64,000 bases of DNA from Parelaphostrongylus tenuis. Lineage: Eukaryota; Nematoda; Chromadorea; Rhabditida; Metastrongylidae. Where the stretch lies: NCBI GenBank assembly GCA_019055375.1, contig JAHQIW010007317.1, positions 248,001-312,000 on the forward strand, written 5' to 3'. Below the pieces are notes generated by a model, which was given only the letters and a program-made list of their open reading frames with translations, was not told the DNA's origin and ran no database searches. This document shows positions 11,601-22,170 of this stretch, one piece after another. Position 1 is the first letter of the stretch, and each line of letters begins with the position of its first letter. A program made the position numbers and the translations under genes.

Positions 11601-14600
11601 CTTACAAAGGCTCACTTACAGTGGTGTAGCCTTAGAAATGAAATTCTGCTTCACCCACGTCACACATTACGCTTATACTTGTCTGGAAGGAACTCTTACT
11701 CTTGAGTATTACAGATCGTAAGATAGCGTAAATCGAAAATTTTCAAAGTCCACTCCTTTATTGTAAAAAGCTTCCCTACAGCGTATTAGCAAGGAAATAA
11801 ACTATATTTCACACCCACTGTGCGACATATTTTTGCAGCTCAAAGGTATATATTTGGTTTTTGAAGACCTTCTTATAGAACTGTAGCAGGGGAAAAACTA
11901 GCTTCACCTTGACGCGCATAAACACGCAGATTATCGTTTTTAACTCAGATTTTTTTTCGTTTTGTAGAGATTTTCAAGCGTTTTATATTGAAATTACAGA
12001 GAAAAAAAATTTTGTTCCAGTGTTTTGCGAGCTTAGGCTTTCCACCTTCATTTCTGTCAGATAAAACTCGCTTATAAGCCTGAGCATTCACAAAGCCCAA
12101 CAAACCTCTCCAATTATAAGATCAAGATGATTGCACGCCGATGCCCTGACGGGACACTTACGGCGTCCAGAAGAGCAATGGAGAGAATCATCCACCAGTA
12201 CTTCTTGAATCTCTTTGCTAACCATGTCCTCTTACGTCATACAAATTAAAAGAGAATGAATCTGTCGTTCCACCGGTCCTCCTTTCCGAGAACCGCAATG
12301 CTATATCGTCGGTGAGGAACAGAACATCACCCGGCTCAGACAGGATTAGACCAGAACACCTGAAGAACTTGCCGCCAGTTCTCATCAACACCCTGGCTCT
12401 GCTTCTCAATCGCTACTTGTCAGACTGCAAGGTTCCCAATCAACTGAAAACTAGCAAGAACGTGCTCTTGGTCAAAAAAGAAGACTTACACGACATAAAA
12501 AATTATCGCCCAATCTGCTTGATGTCCGTTGTCTAAAAACTCTTCACTCAAGTCATCTCAAACAGAAGTGACACAGCACTGGACGAAGGACAGCCATGCG
12601 AACAAGCAGGGTTTTAAGAAGAATTTAGAACCATAGATCACATATACACGATTACAAGACTCATTGAAGGTTCACGAGTGTACAAACAACCACTCTGTCT
12701 CACTTTCGTCGATCTGAAGAAAGCCTTTGATTGAATGGGAACGAAAGCGGTTGCAGAGGCTCTGGTTAACCAGGGCATCCCTACTCGGTACACATTGATC
12801 CATCGTGAGCTATGTAAAATTAGACCAAAATATCTCCATTCTACAACAATATCACCACTGACGTAAGAAGAGGGGTTCGATGAGGCGATACAATTTCGCC
12901 AAAACTATTCTCTGCCACCCTTCAAAGCCTCATGCAAACAATAAAATGGGACGATATGGGAGTAAAAATTGACGGTCGGCAATTAAACCATCTTCACTTT
13001 ACTAATGATATCGTCCACATAACATCAAACGTCAGTCAAGCGGAACGAATGGTGACCTACTTCGACAGCGCCTGTGGAAAGTTTGGTCTTCAACTAAATC
13101 TAACGAAAACGATGTCCACGAGAAACGGATGGGTTTTGAGTGCCCCATTCACGCTCAACGAAAGGAAAATCTCCGAATGCTTCACCTACGTCTATCTAGT
13201 TCGTGAAATCAACATGATGAACGACCTAGCTCCAGAGTTGAGCAGGAGGAAACAAGCGGCTAAGGGAATGTTTAAGAACATCGAAGATGTAGTGAAGAGG
13301 ACAAAGAATCCGACTCCGTGCCTATCTTTTCGACTCGACAATTATCCCTGCCCTAACGTATGCCAGCAGAAACCTGGTCGCTACATAAGCAGGATGAAAA
13401 AGCACTTGGCGTTATCGAACGCGCAGTCGAAAGGTCGATGCTAGGAGTATCCCGTATTTCGCAAATGAGAAAAACGATCCGAAGTTTCGACCTACGTCAA
13501 CGATCGAAAATCAGAGAGCGCCGTTCTACACGCCAGGATATCAAAAATAAGGTGGGCCGGACACGTGATGCGCTTCAACGACAACTGATGGACGAGAGCT
13601 ATTACCTACTGGATTACTCGGGACGTTAAGCGTTCTAAAGGAAGACCACTGACTCGCTCGTCCGATTTCTTCACAAAAGCGATAGAAGAGAGATATGATG
13701 TTCAGCGAATCCCTAGAGCGAGGACCCACTGGGCCACTCTTGCACGCGATAGGGAAAAATGGAAGAGTTGCTGGTACCCGCTCGAGTCACTCGACGATCA
13801 ACGGGACGACAGTTGACAGGTGATAAACTTGAGCATCAGCAGTCCAAACTTGTGCAAGTGAAACACATGGGCACTTGAAGGAAATCTTGAACGTTTCAGT
13901 GCCGTATGATTAAGTGGTGCTTTTCTCAAAGCGGAAAAATTCCTAACTTCAGGAAGAAGAATCGTGCTCCACATGTGTACGGAGTCTGCGTGATCCATCG
14001 ACTTAGCATCGTTCCACTGCGCTCACACACACACCGTAACCGGCAAATAGTCCGCGGCGTGTTTGAAGCCTAATCTTATTTTCCTTGCTTCAGAAAATTG
14101 TGCAGTGAAGCGGTTCATTCAATAAAGTGTTTGAATTTGCCGTAACTTGCGCTATCGAATGATTACAGATAGTCTAAGGGTGGGCTCGGTCCTGAGAACA
14201 CGGATCTATGTTCTCTGTAAAGAGTTGTAAAAAACCTTTTTGAAACCTGATGAATTTTTCAAATTTTCTAAGTTTACACTATCGAATGGTCGCTAATATT
14301 CTAGATAACTGTGCCCTGCAGCATATTATCGCGATAATGCGTGACGCGTGTTAAACAGAACTTTATATTTAGTTCCATAACTTAATCTGTAGGTTTTTTC
14401 ATAAAAAGTAGTACATTTTTGAATTTTCTGTGATGTGAGCTCCTGACAGTCAACTAAAAGTTTAATCTTAATTCTTTGCCTATTGAAAAATTCTTCTTCA
14501 AATATGCCTATCCGATAACAGAAAAACACCGATTTTCGAAGTTGGATGAATCCATTCGTTTAGACATTTGCTCAAAAGACTGTGGGTTCACTGTCGTACG

Positions 14601-17600
14601 CTATCCCGGCCTTGATTGGTCTTCTCATGGTGGGAACTATAAATGCGGAGATATTCGCATGGAGCAGGTTAATAAGCACTCCATAATGCTATCTACTTCT
14701 AAAAAATTATGCGATCACTATTTGCTTTCGTTATTAGTCTTTTGCCATTGATTAGCTTCGTGTGGAACAAAAGCTGGACTATCCAGATTAATACTGTGAT
14801 CTAATAAAATTCACAGTAGAGATGGTTTCTCTCATTCGGATTAACAAACGTTATTGAAAAAGTGATAAAAGAGTAACTAGCTTTTTCCAATAGATTTCCA
14901 AATGATTAATCGGAATAAAATGGTTTTCTAAGTTTTCTGCGCACTGCGTTCAATTTTTTCAGCGAATAAGAACATGAAGTGGGCAACACAGCAGTGAAAA
15001 ATGTGCATTAAAATTGCTTCAAAAAACTCATATCATGGGGACTATATTACTTCGTTATATGTTAAAAGATTTGATACTTTTAGTAAGCTCAATGATGTAG
15101 AGTGGTGTGCAAAGACGTTTGCGTTAGCCGGAATTCGAACCCAGATCTTACTCTTTCCGAAAGCATGTGGTTAACTGTGCAACGGTTAAGCACATGCTTT
15201 CGGAAAGAGTAAGATCTGGGTTCGAATCCCGTCTAACGCAAACGTCTTTGCACACCACTCTACATCATCGGGTTTATCGACACATCATAATACCGCAATA
15301 GGTGAGTCAAATAAAAATAATTCCAGACTGATTATTGATACTTTCAGTACTGAAAAATAGGGTACGATACTCACGATTCTCTCTGGTTGAACGGCAAAAG
15401 TGTGATGAGACCTCTTTTGGTGTTCAAGAACGTAAAATAATAGTAGTCATTCGAAAGCTTAATTTTCGTGGAACTGTTGTGCATGCTCGTTTTTTAAAGG
15501 GTCTTTTTACAGCGCTGTAGCATTTAAAAAAGAATTTCACCTACATTGCATGTTTTTCGCGTTTTCGGCATAATCGCTCGTATTTTTCCTCAGGACAAAG
15601 GCCTTTTCTTAGACTGCTAATGATAGCTCGGTAGCCTAAGTCTCGTAAAAGTATAAAATTTGTTTGCTTGTTACTAAGGCTTTATACAGCGCTGTAGCAG
15701 AAGGAAAAGATTTGTGTTCCACACACACGTATTTCTCACTGAGAAGAGCTCTCCCCTTCGATTATTAGTAACCGTTCAATAGCATTGCTCTCGACGATTT
15801 CAGCAGTATGCTTGTTTTTCTTAAAGACCGCTTCACTGAATAGCAGGGAAAATATGACTGAGCATCATGCACGTCGGCATTGCTTTTGCCAGCTGAGTTG
15901 TGTCCGTGTCTGTAGATCGCAAACCACAAGTGGGGATTATTTTTGTTGTTAAATTTTAGCTTTTTCTCCACTCTAACAAGAAATATAGATAAAACATGTG
16001 AAAGAAATCTGATACTGGGGGCATTTTTCTTTCTTTTCCATATACACTTACATATGTTACTCGTGCTTAGGCTTCGGCTTAGGTTTGATAGATGATTTAT
16101 TTGGTAGTATGAACTAAAAAAAGGTTAATCTCCAGAACGATACAAAAAAAGTTTCTTCAACAAATCTCATACAATGAAGCTAAAAATTTCTGCGAAGCGA
16201 AAAAATTTTCAAATAAATAGGGAAAATCCGCACGATAACGAGAGATTAATGTGAAACACATCTTTGATACCTTCACTAAGCGTTGTAAAGAACCTTTTTC
16301 GGAAACTACGCATATTTTTTAACTTCTGCGAGAGCTACGCTATTTGATTATCAATAATAGGGTAGAAGAAACACAATCATAAGCGCGATAATAACAAAAA
16401 CGCGCTGCTCGTGGAAAACGTAACTTTATTTTGGAATCACAGGGCTGTTAGAAAGCTTTTCTGCAAAACGAGTACGTTTTTGAACTCTCGGATTTTTTCT
16501 AATCACTGGTTAGTAAAAGTTGCGAAGAAAGCTCTCTCCACCGAAATATGAACGTGTCAAAGATAAAAGCCCGCGGCGCACGAGAAACATAGTTTTATTT
16601 TGAACGCGACAGCTCTGTAAAAGGGTGTTTTCAGAAATCTAGCACCTCCAGTTTACCAGATTTAAGCCTTCAAATGAATGTCAACATTCTCATATAAAGT
16701 TTTTGTCCATTAAAAGAGGTCGTTTAATAGTTTTTTACCTTGTAACCAAAAAAAACCATATTCAAATGATACATTTGACTTTGTTATATTCAAAGTGGTG
16801 CTCGTCACTATGATTTAACAATTCTAAACATTCTGATAAAAAAATTCCCGGTGAAATAGAAACAACATGGATGAACAACTTGAATACTTGTTGGATATTT
16901 AAGATTTATAGCCGCTGGGTCCCGTCAGGGAATGATGCCTACCGCTTTCTCACTGGTCCATCCGGAGAACGACAGCCCAAGAGTGGCGGTTCTCACGCAT
17001 GTACGCATTTGCTTGGCATAGATTTCTTTAGAATGTCTACTATCAGATCGTTTATCGGTGTAGTTGTTTTGCAGACTGTATCCGCTATGGCGTTTTCTCT
17101 AATTGGTAATGTTTACCTACTGGTTAACTATTTGACCGTGATAACTATAGCGGCTACAATGTTTTCGGTCGCTGCGCTCGTGGTGATTAAATGGAAGGAG
17201 ATTCCGGTTAGCGCAAACGCTGTTAAGGTGATTTCTCTTTCATGAATCATACAGACCATGAAGAGCCTATTCCTAACTTTCTCCATACAGCTATTTTTCG
17301 TTATTGTATATAACTACGTGTTAATTTTCCTCTGAGTATTTCATTTTAGTTCCCTATCTATCTACCAATTGTGAATATCGTAATTAATCTAGCCTTATTA
17401 CTAATCCCAGTAGTGGTCGAACCTATAAAGTCAGCAGTTGGTGCTGGGTTATTTATCCTTGGGATTGGTGAGTCATTTCCTTGAAGATTTTTATCATATC
17501 CATGATCACCGAAAGCCTTTGTGGGTTTTTTTAGCAAGAAGAGAGACAAAGCACTCGAGTTTCATTTTTCTTGTTGTTAAGTTGCTATTACTTTATATAT

Positions 17601-18164
17601 GTTCTTTATAAATGACTGACTCATTTATTCAGCGTGTTACTACCTGTTCCAACGCCCAGCAAAGAAACCCAGCATTCTTCTTAAATTGGACGGTAAGTTG
17701 TGCGCAATTCCAATATTATCCAGTACTACATTTTATCCGGACGAGGTATAAAAATGGGATAAAAGAAAAGAAGAAGCGAAGAGTATAGTTGCTAATAACG
17801 AATTCACAATAACACCAAATATTCACCTGTGTGAGCAATGCGCCGATTAATACCATTGTGGCACTGGAAAATGTAACAAATTGTCTCATTTTTACCATAA
17901 TTTTTCATAATTTCCTTTCATTTACAACAGTTCATGGCTCCTTGTGATTTCTCATGATAAATCGTGGATCTTAAATTTAGTTATGGATGTGAACCAACAA
18001 AATAGATAGAGAACTGGTGATTTATTTTCGATCTTCCAGCCCTCTTCACATTTGTGTGCCAGCAAGTATTCTGGACGGTACTCCACTCGACCCCATCTTA
18101 CAAAAAAGAGGGCAGAGATTGTGTCGATGCAGATCCAGAGCTGAAAAGTGAAAAAAACTTATGA
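8692..18164 (+). CDS. SLC7/LAT-type amino-acid transporter, 3' part (exons 5-12)
   Basis: Eight exons with intact reading phases encode the C-terminal two thirds of an amino-acid permease of the SLC7 light-chain family (C. elegans AAT proteins). They are 8692-8848, 10625-10748, 14564-14667, 16904-17000, 17075-17227, 17350-17467, 17633-17692 and 18040-18164 (stop TGA). Recognisable pieces are [13 protein letters not shown] followed by LNYGMEEI, then [18 protein letters not shown] (the NLPRAI-type loop and a membrane segment), then LTPQQMLESSAVA, then SYAIPALIGLLMVG, then [17 protein letters not shown]. Exon lengths equal those of the paralogue at 34343-46091, except for a shorter last exon and a different tail ending in EKNL. 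The first four exons were not found in 1-8691. They are probably left of the window behind an intron of at least 8.7 kb, although 5' truncation cannot be excluded. Introns carry a SINE, an RTE relic and a tRNA-like foldback. No stop or broken splice site was seen. Confidence 0.85.
9130..9425 (+). mobile_element. tRNA-derived SINE, copy C
   Basis: Plus-strand copy inside a transporter intron. The A box is TGGCGCAGTGG (9139-9149), and a weaker B box TAGTTCGACCT lies at 9181-9191. The body contains the shared catccatcc and gaatgcatgg-type blocks, and the tail is a short ttatccttta repeat near 9405-9420. Confidence 0.65.
12085..13830 (+). mobile_element. RTE-type LINE relic, 5'-truncated
   Basis: Broken frames read as the reverse-transcriptase and C-terminal part of an RTE retrotransposon. 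One block (about 12260-12530) contains RPEHLKNLPPVLINTLALLL and NYRPICLMSVV. Next comes VDLKKAFD at about 12705-12733, then an LHFTNDIVHIT block at about 12988-13021, where the catalytic FADD is changed to FTND. The tail has a WAGHVMR-type region near 13550. Stops and shifts are frequent, so it is dead. It lies in the transporter intron between the exons at 10625-10748 and 14564-14667 and matches the longer copy at 29830-33105. Confidence 0.85.
14090..14340 (+). repeat. Diverged tandem repeat, ~125-150-bp units
   Basis: Two successive units start with variants of gctatcgaatgattac (14150 and 14278) and contain a tgtaaaaaacctttttgaaa-like block. The same unit recurs in clusters at 15330-16720, 19800-20420, 21480-22140, 22280-22860, 44630-45080 and 51290-52560, in both orientations. 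It is satellite-like or derived from a transposon and shows no coding potential. Confidence 0.5.
15092..15268. repeat. tRNA-like foldback, 78-bp arms
   Basis: The arms 15092-15169 and 15191-15268 are exact reverse complements except for two positions, around a 21-nt loop. Each arm carries a canonical Pol III B box (GGTTCGAATCC; 15221-15229 region on plus, about 15129-15140 on minus). The loop region supplies a D-arm-like hairpin (GTGCAACGGTTAAGCAC, 15178-15194). It looks like two tRNA-derived sequences fused head to head, lying in a transporter intron. Confidence 0.75.
15330..16720. repeat. Cluster of diverged tandem repeat units
   Basis: Several units share blocks with other clusters: a 'tttacagcgctgtagcat'-like block (15505, 15676), 'gcgttgtaaagaaccttttt' (near 16280), and 'gctatttgattatcaataatag' type boundaries. 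The stretch also includes short chance ORFs at 15335-15520 and 15765-15971 (-). No gene is supported here. Confidence 0.45.
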
Positions 18165-19336
18165 AGCAACTTACACCTTCTGCCTGTGGCCGCTTCCCAA
18201 CAGAAGTAACGCATAGAAATATCGTATCTCCACAACCGGACAATAGGACAGTAACGAAATTTTAGTTGTTATTAGCAAGGGTGTTGTGATCGCCTATCTA
18301 ATCTTATCGCGTCGCCACAAATTATTTGCTTTAGTCATGAGTATGGCCCAATAGTGAAATATTACAGATCTGAGGAGTATTTTTTGATACCGTGCTCTTT
18401 TGAGTTTGTCAATGATTAACTTTATAAAACTCCTGAATTCTTTTCTTGATATTTTCTCATCTGACAAAAAAGAAGTGGGAGAGATCAACCTATAATAATA
18501 GATCCACTAGTCTCATCGCTCTCCTTATACATAAAATTTGGCCTTTTTCAAATTCACAACTTGCACCATATTCAACCAGAGCTTTTGATTAAATGTGAAT
18601 TTTTACGGATATACATCGATAACTCTCTCAAAAAGTAAAGGCTATACGTCGGCTTCTTCTGAAAATTAGTTGAGAAAGTTATAGTCCATGACTCAGATTA
18701 TCTGTATGGTCTGCATCTTTGTTATTCACCAAATAACTTGAAAATTTTGCATTTGCATACATTACCTGTTCCTCTGAATCATCTAACACTCATCAATAAG
18801 AAGGAGTTCATTCTCTAATTTTGACGTGCTTGTATCATTACATAGGATTTCTGAGAAGCACCTTATACTTGTACCTCTTCAATAATTGTTCGTGTTGTTT
18901 CTACGTGTGAATAGAATCGTCTGTCTTTTCTTCATGCTAGGACCTCATTCTTGCTGTCAAAACACATTTGTGGAACGAAATAAAAATATACTTAATGATG
19001 TTGAGTGACGTGTAGAACCTTTGTGTCAGATTGGACTTCAATCCGCATCTCACCCTATCCGGTGATGTGTGCTCTAACCCGTTGCACTATCGACGCCTGT
19101 TTTGCCACCACTCTTTCTCCGTTACAACACATCAATCTGTCAGCAACCAACCGTCAACGGTTGAAATAGGAATAATATTGCCAGCATTAGGGCTTGAACG
19201 TATGAGAGAAAACCTACTTCGATGTTGAGTTTAAACTCAGTAAGGGCTATGTCACAAAGGAACGTTAACTGTGGCACACCTGGTGGCGCTGAGCCGTACG
19301 TGTGAAACGTAAGAGAAGTCTATGCGAAGATGAAAT
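18165..19336. other. Intergenic spacer after the first transporter gene
   Basis: Follows the transporter stop codon. No exon of a further gene was recognised. Minus-strand frames at 18046-18243 and 18294-18488 are shadows or chance ORFs. The right part contains a possible SINE remnant. Confidence 0.4.
18995..19210 (-). mobile_element. Possible second tRNA-like SINE family
   Basis: Read on the minus strand, it shows ATAGTGCAACGGGTTAGAGC (A-box-like, near 19090), then GGATTGAAGTCC (weak B box, near 19040). A similar stretch in the same orientation lies at about 61800-61990. The D-arm-like block resembles the loop of the foldback at 15092-15268, so the three may share a tRNA ancestor. Confidence 0.35.
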
Positions 19337-19692
19337 TTAAGCATGGTCTTAAGAAAACACTCGAAATGAAGGTACAATATGATGAAAATACCAGCCAGAG
19401 AGCAATCGCGTGTACAACACTCTATGTTAGGCGCAAATTTCACTTGACATAGAGTGTAAAACGTTCGTCTTCGATAACTCCCTGTAGGGAGAGTGGGGCT
19501 CCCGAGAGAACTGACTATAAAAAGATCGAAAGACGAAGGGATTGCCCGACTGACGAGTCTGTAAGGACGAGACACGTGTATCGGGCTGTGCAAAATCCCT
19601 TACCAGACCATATGACAAATTGGCTCAAATGAAAATGAATGATCTATTGAAACTTGAGCGTAGTCTTAACAAAACACTCGAAACAAAAGTAT
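19337..19692 (+). mobile_element. Hammerhead repeat family 1, copy 1 (about 1.1 monomers)
   Basis: The unit starts with a tttaagcatggtcttaagaa block at 19336 and restarts with cttgagcgtagtcttaacaa at 19653, giving a monomer of about 316 bp with a directly repeated end. Inside is a conserved hairpin (acactctatgt paired with acatagagtgt, about 19417-19460) and then a hammerhead at 19544-19586. Terminal direct repetition fits copying from a multimeric or circular RNA. No protein is encoded. Confidence 0.65.
19544..19586 (+). ncRNA. Hammerhead ribozyme 1a (core mutated)
   Basis: Stem I is GCCCGA (19544-19549) with TCGGGC (19581-19586), six pairs. The core is CTGACGA (19550-19556), and stem II is GTCT/GGAC with loop GTAA. 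GAGA stands where GAAA is expected (A-to-G at the third position). Stem III is CACGTG and the cleavage triplet is GTA. The single core change predicts loss of activity. Confidence 0.75.
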
Positions 19693-20420
19693 GCGAAGGT
19701 AATTAATAATAATAATAATAGCTAATATGTAATATATAGCTCAACCAGGTATAGAACGGAGCACACGTTCAACATTGTGTATGATACAGTACTTCTCCTA
19801 TCAGCACTCATATTCAACAAAACGTACTTTTCGCTCTTTCTAGACATTTTAGTAATCATTCGATAGCTTGAATCGCAAGAATTCGAAAAGTGCATTTATT
19901 TTCTGAAAGATCTTTATATTACTCTGTAACAGTGAAAAAAATGCTGTGCAACACTCGATCATCTTTCAGTAAGCAAAGATTTCCTCAAAAAGTTAACAAA
20001 TATTCGGTGGCAGAAATCTCGGGAAATTTAGTAGTGTTTTTGGTCTTTCAAAAAACCTTTTTATTGCGTTGCAGCACTGAAATTAGCATTGAATTCCACA
20101 TGCGGCGCGTATGCCTTCCACCAGTAAGTAGATGAACAACGCAACAATTTCAAGGCTATGCTTAGTTTTTGTGAAAGACTTCTTAATGCGTTGTTACAGC
20201 TAAAAGATTATTGGGTTTTACACTCGGAGCGCACCGCACGCCACGTGTAATTGCGCTGAGCCGAGTGTGAAACTCAATAATCTTTTAATTGTAACAACAC
20301 ACTAAAACGTCCTTCTCAAAAAGTATCGATTTGTGCTATCGAATGTTTACTAAAAGTCTGAATGAAGATCTCTGTCCAGCGAAAGATGCATGAGTGTGAC
20401 AAAAATTCACTTCACTTTTA
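19693..20420. repeat. Left arm of a large inverted repeat
   Basis: Runs inverted relative to 21480-22170. Matching blocks include 'aagtatgcgaaggtaatt' (left) with 'aattaccttcgcagag' (right), and the pair of blocks around 'ggcgcgtatgccttccacca' and 'ggtggaaggcatgcgtgcct'. A nested palindrome at about 20195-20300 (ttacagctaaaagattattg and its inverse) has a counterpart at 21590-21705. The arms consist largely of the diverged tandem repeat. Confidence 0.65.
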
Positions 20421-20880
20421 CAGTTTAATTAAAAGCCACTTGGAAAAATAAAACATACCCATCAAATTTTAGACATCCAAAGTGTTGAATATTTATAAAA
20501 CCTAAAAAAGAATTATAAAATACCATTATTTGATTGTAAGTGCAGATGAGGGGAAAGTACCGAGAATACGTCTCTGGAGACACATGTAGCTGATAAATAG
20601 TTTGATAATGCCGATATCCCAAACCTTTTATCAGGCACGATTGCTCCTTCCCGCTCAGAACTGTTCCAGTATCCATAAGTTCTCAACTTTTTCTCACATA
20701 CATCAACTCCGAATAACAGGAAATAAATGAATTGTTGATATAAACTTAGTTTCTTCCCAAGGCCGGCTATTGATTAACCTCGGCATTGATTGAAACATTC
20801 TGTGATTTTCTTTGCACAAGCAAACACGAGTTTCTTAATTTTTGTTTTGTACAAAGTAGTGCAATAGAGATCGTATTCGT

Positions 20881-20916
20881 GGCTAACGTTTCGGCAGTCT
20901 TGCCTTCGTCAAAGCC
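20881..20916 (-). ncRNA. Degenerate hammerhead-like motif, short stem III type
   Basis: On the minus strand the order is GGCT, TTGACGA (expected CTGANGA, C-to-T), stem II GGCA/TGCC with loop AGAC, intact GAAA, CGTT, and AGCC closing stem I. The very short third stem resembles hammerheads reported in Penelope-like elements. A related plus-strand version is at 25846-25881. Confidence 0.5.
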
Positions 20917-20949
20917 TGAAAGAGTCTGACTGGCCTACGTCAACTTATA

Positions 20950-21330
20950 CCTCTATTTCAAGTGTTTCACTAAGACCACTCTCAAATTCCAATAGGTCCT
21001 TTCATTATTTGGGGGTAATAAAACACTCGAAGTAAAGGTATGATATGATAAAAAAGCAAGCCAAAGAGCAATCGACTGTACAACACATTATATTAGATGA
21101 AAATTTACTTGACATAGAGTTTAAACGTTCGTCTTCGATACCTCTCTGTAGGAACGGCAGGCTTCCGAAAGAACTGACTAATAAAAAAATCGAAAGACGA
21201 CGGGTTCTGCCCGACTGACAAGTCTGTAAGGACGAAACACGTGTATCGGGCTGTACAAGAGCCCTTATCACATCACATGACATGTTGGACTCAAACAATA
21301 ATGAAAGGATCTACATCAACTTAGTCAATC
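20950..21330 (+). mobile_element. Hammerhead repeat family 1, copy 2 with inverted start
   Basis: The first 55 bp (20955-21005) are the family end in reverse orientation (reverse complement of ctcaaat, gagagtggtcttag). The plus-oriented unit then runs from about 21011 to 21330, with the conserved hairpin region and a hammerhead at 21209-21251. The element sits in the spacer of the large inverted repeat. Confidence 0.6.
21209..21251 (+). ncRNA. Hammerhead ribozyme 1b (core mutated)
   Basis: Stem I GCCCGA/TCGGGC pairs fully. The core reads CTGACAA (21215-21221), so the essential G of CTGANGA is A. Stem II is GTCT-GTAA-GGAC, GAAA is intact, stem III is CACGTG and the cleavage triplet is GTA. 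Confidence 0.75.
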
Positions 21331-21479
21331 ACTTCCATAATCAAAGCAGAAGGGAAGGAAAAGAGAAGAAGGAAAAAAGAAAAATAGAGAAGAAACAATT
21401 GAAAAATTTTAAATAATAAAATAATCGGCTAGATTTTACTCACCGTTCTGTTATTTTGGTATTCACTATTTATGGAAGA

Positions 21480-22170
21480 CCAGTTGCACTGAGATTTAAT
21501 TCACACTTTTGACAACAGTTCCATAGCACTAATCGATGCGGTCTCAATGATAAGCTTCGTTTTTTAAAAAGGACGTTTCACTGCGTTGTTACAGCTAGAA
21601 GATTATTGAGTTTCACACTCGCCGAGTGAGCCTAGCGCAATTTAAACGTGGCGTGCGGTGTGCTCCGAGTGCAAAACCCAATATTCTTTTAGCTATAACG
21701 ATGCACTAAGAACTTCACAAAGACTAAGCATATCCTTGAATTTATTGCATTGTCCACCCACTTGTCGGTGGAAGGCATGCGTGCCTCATGTGAAATTCAA
21801 TGTTGATTTGAGTGTTGCTGCGAAATAAAAGGTTTCTTGAAATACCAAAAACACTGTTAAATTTGTCGAAATTTGTACCATCGAATAATTGTTGAACTTT
21901 TTGAGGAAAACTTTGCTTGTTGAAAGATGACCTAGTGTTATACAACATTTTTTTTTCACTATTACAGCGTAATATTAAGACCTTCAAAAAATAAAGTAGA
22001 CTTTTCGAATTCCCGTTATTCAAACTATCGAGTGATCACTAAAATATTGATAAAGAGCGAAAAGTACGTTTTTTTTTTATATAAGGGCTGATAGGAGAAG
22101 TACTGCGTTGTGATGAACGTATGCTCTTCCTATACTTGGTCGAGCTACATACTACAATTACCTTCGCAGA
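21480..22170. repeat. Right arm of the large inverted repeat
   Basis: Inverted, diverged copy of 19693-20420, with about 1.06 kb between the arms. It ends inside the block that on the left adjoins the hammerhead unit (ttaccttcgca), so the rearrangement probably involved that unit. Confidence 0.65.

Noticed and set aside
12932..13629. ORFs of 170 and 89 codons
   Set aside because: They are surviving frames of the dead RTE reverse transcriptase, not host genes.
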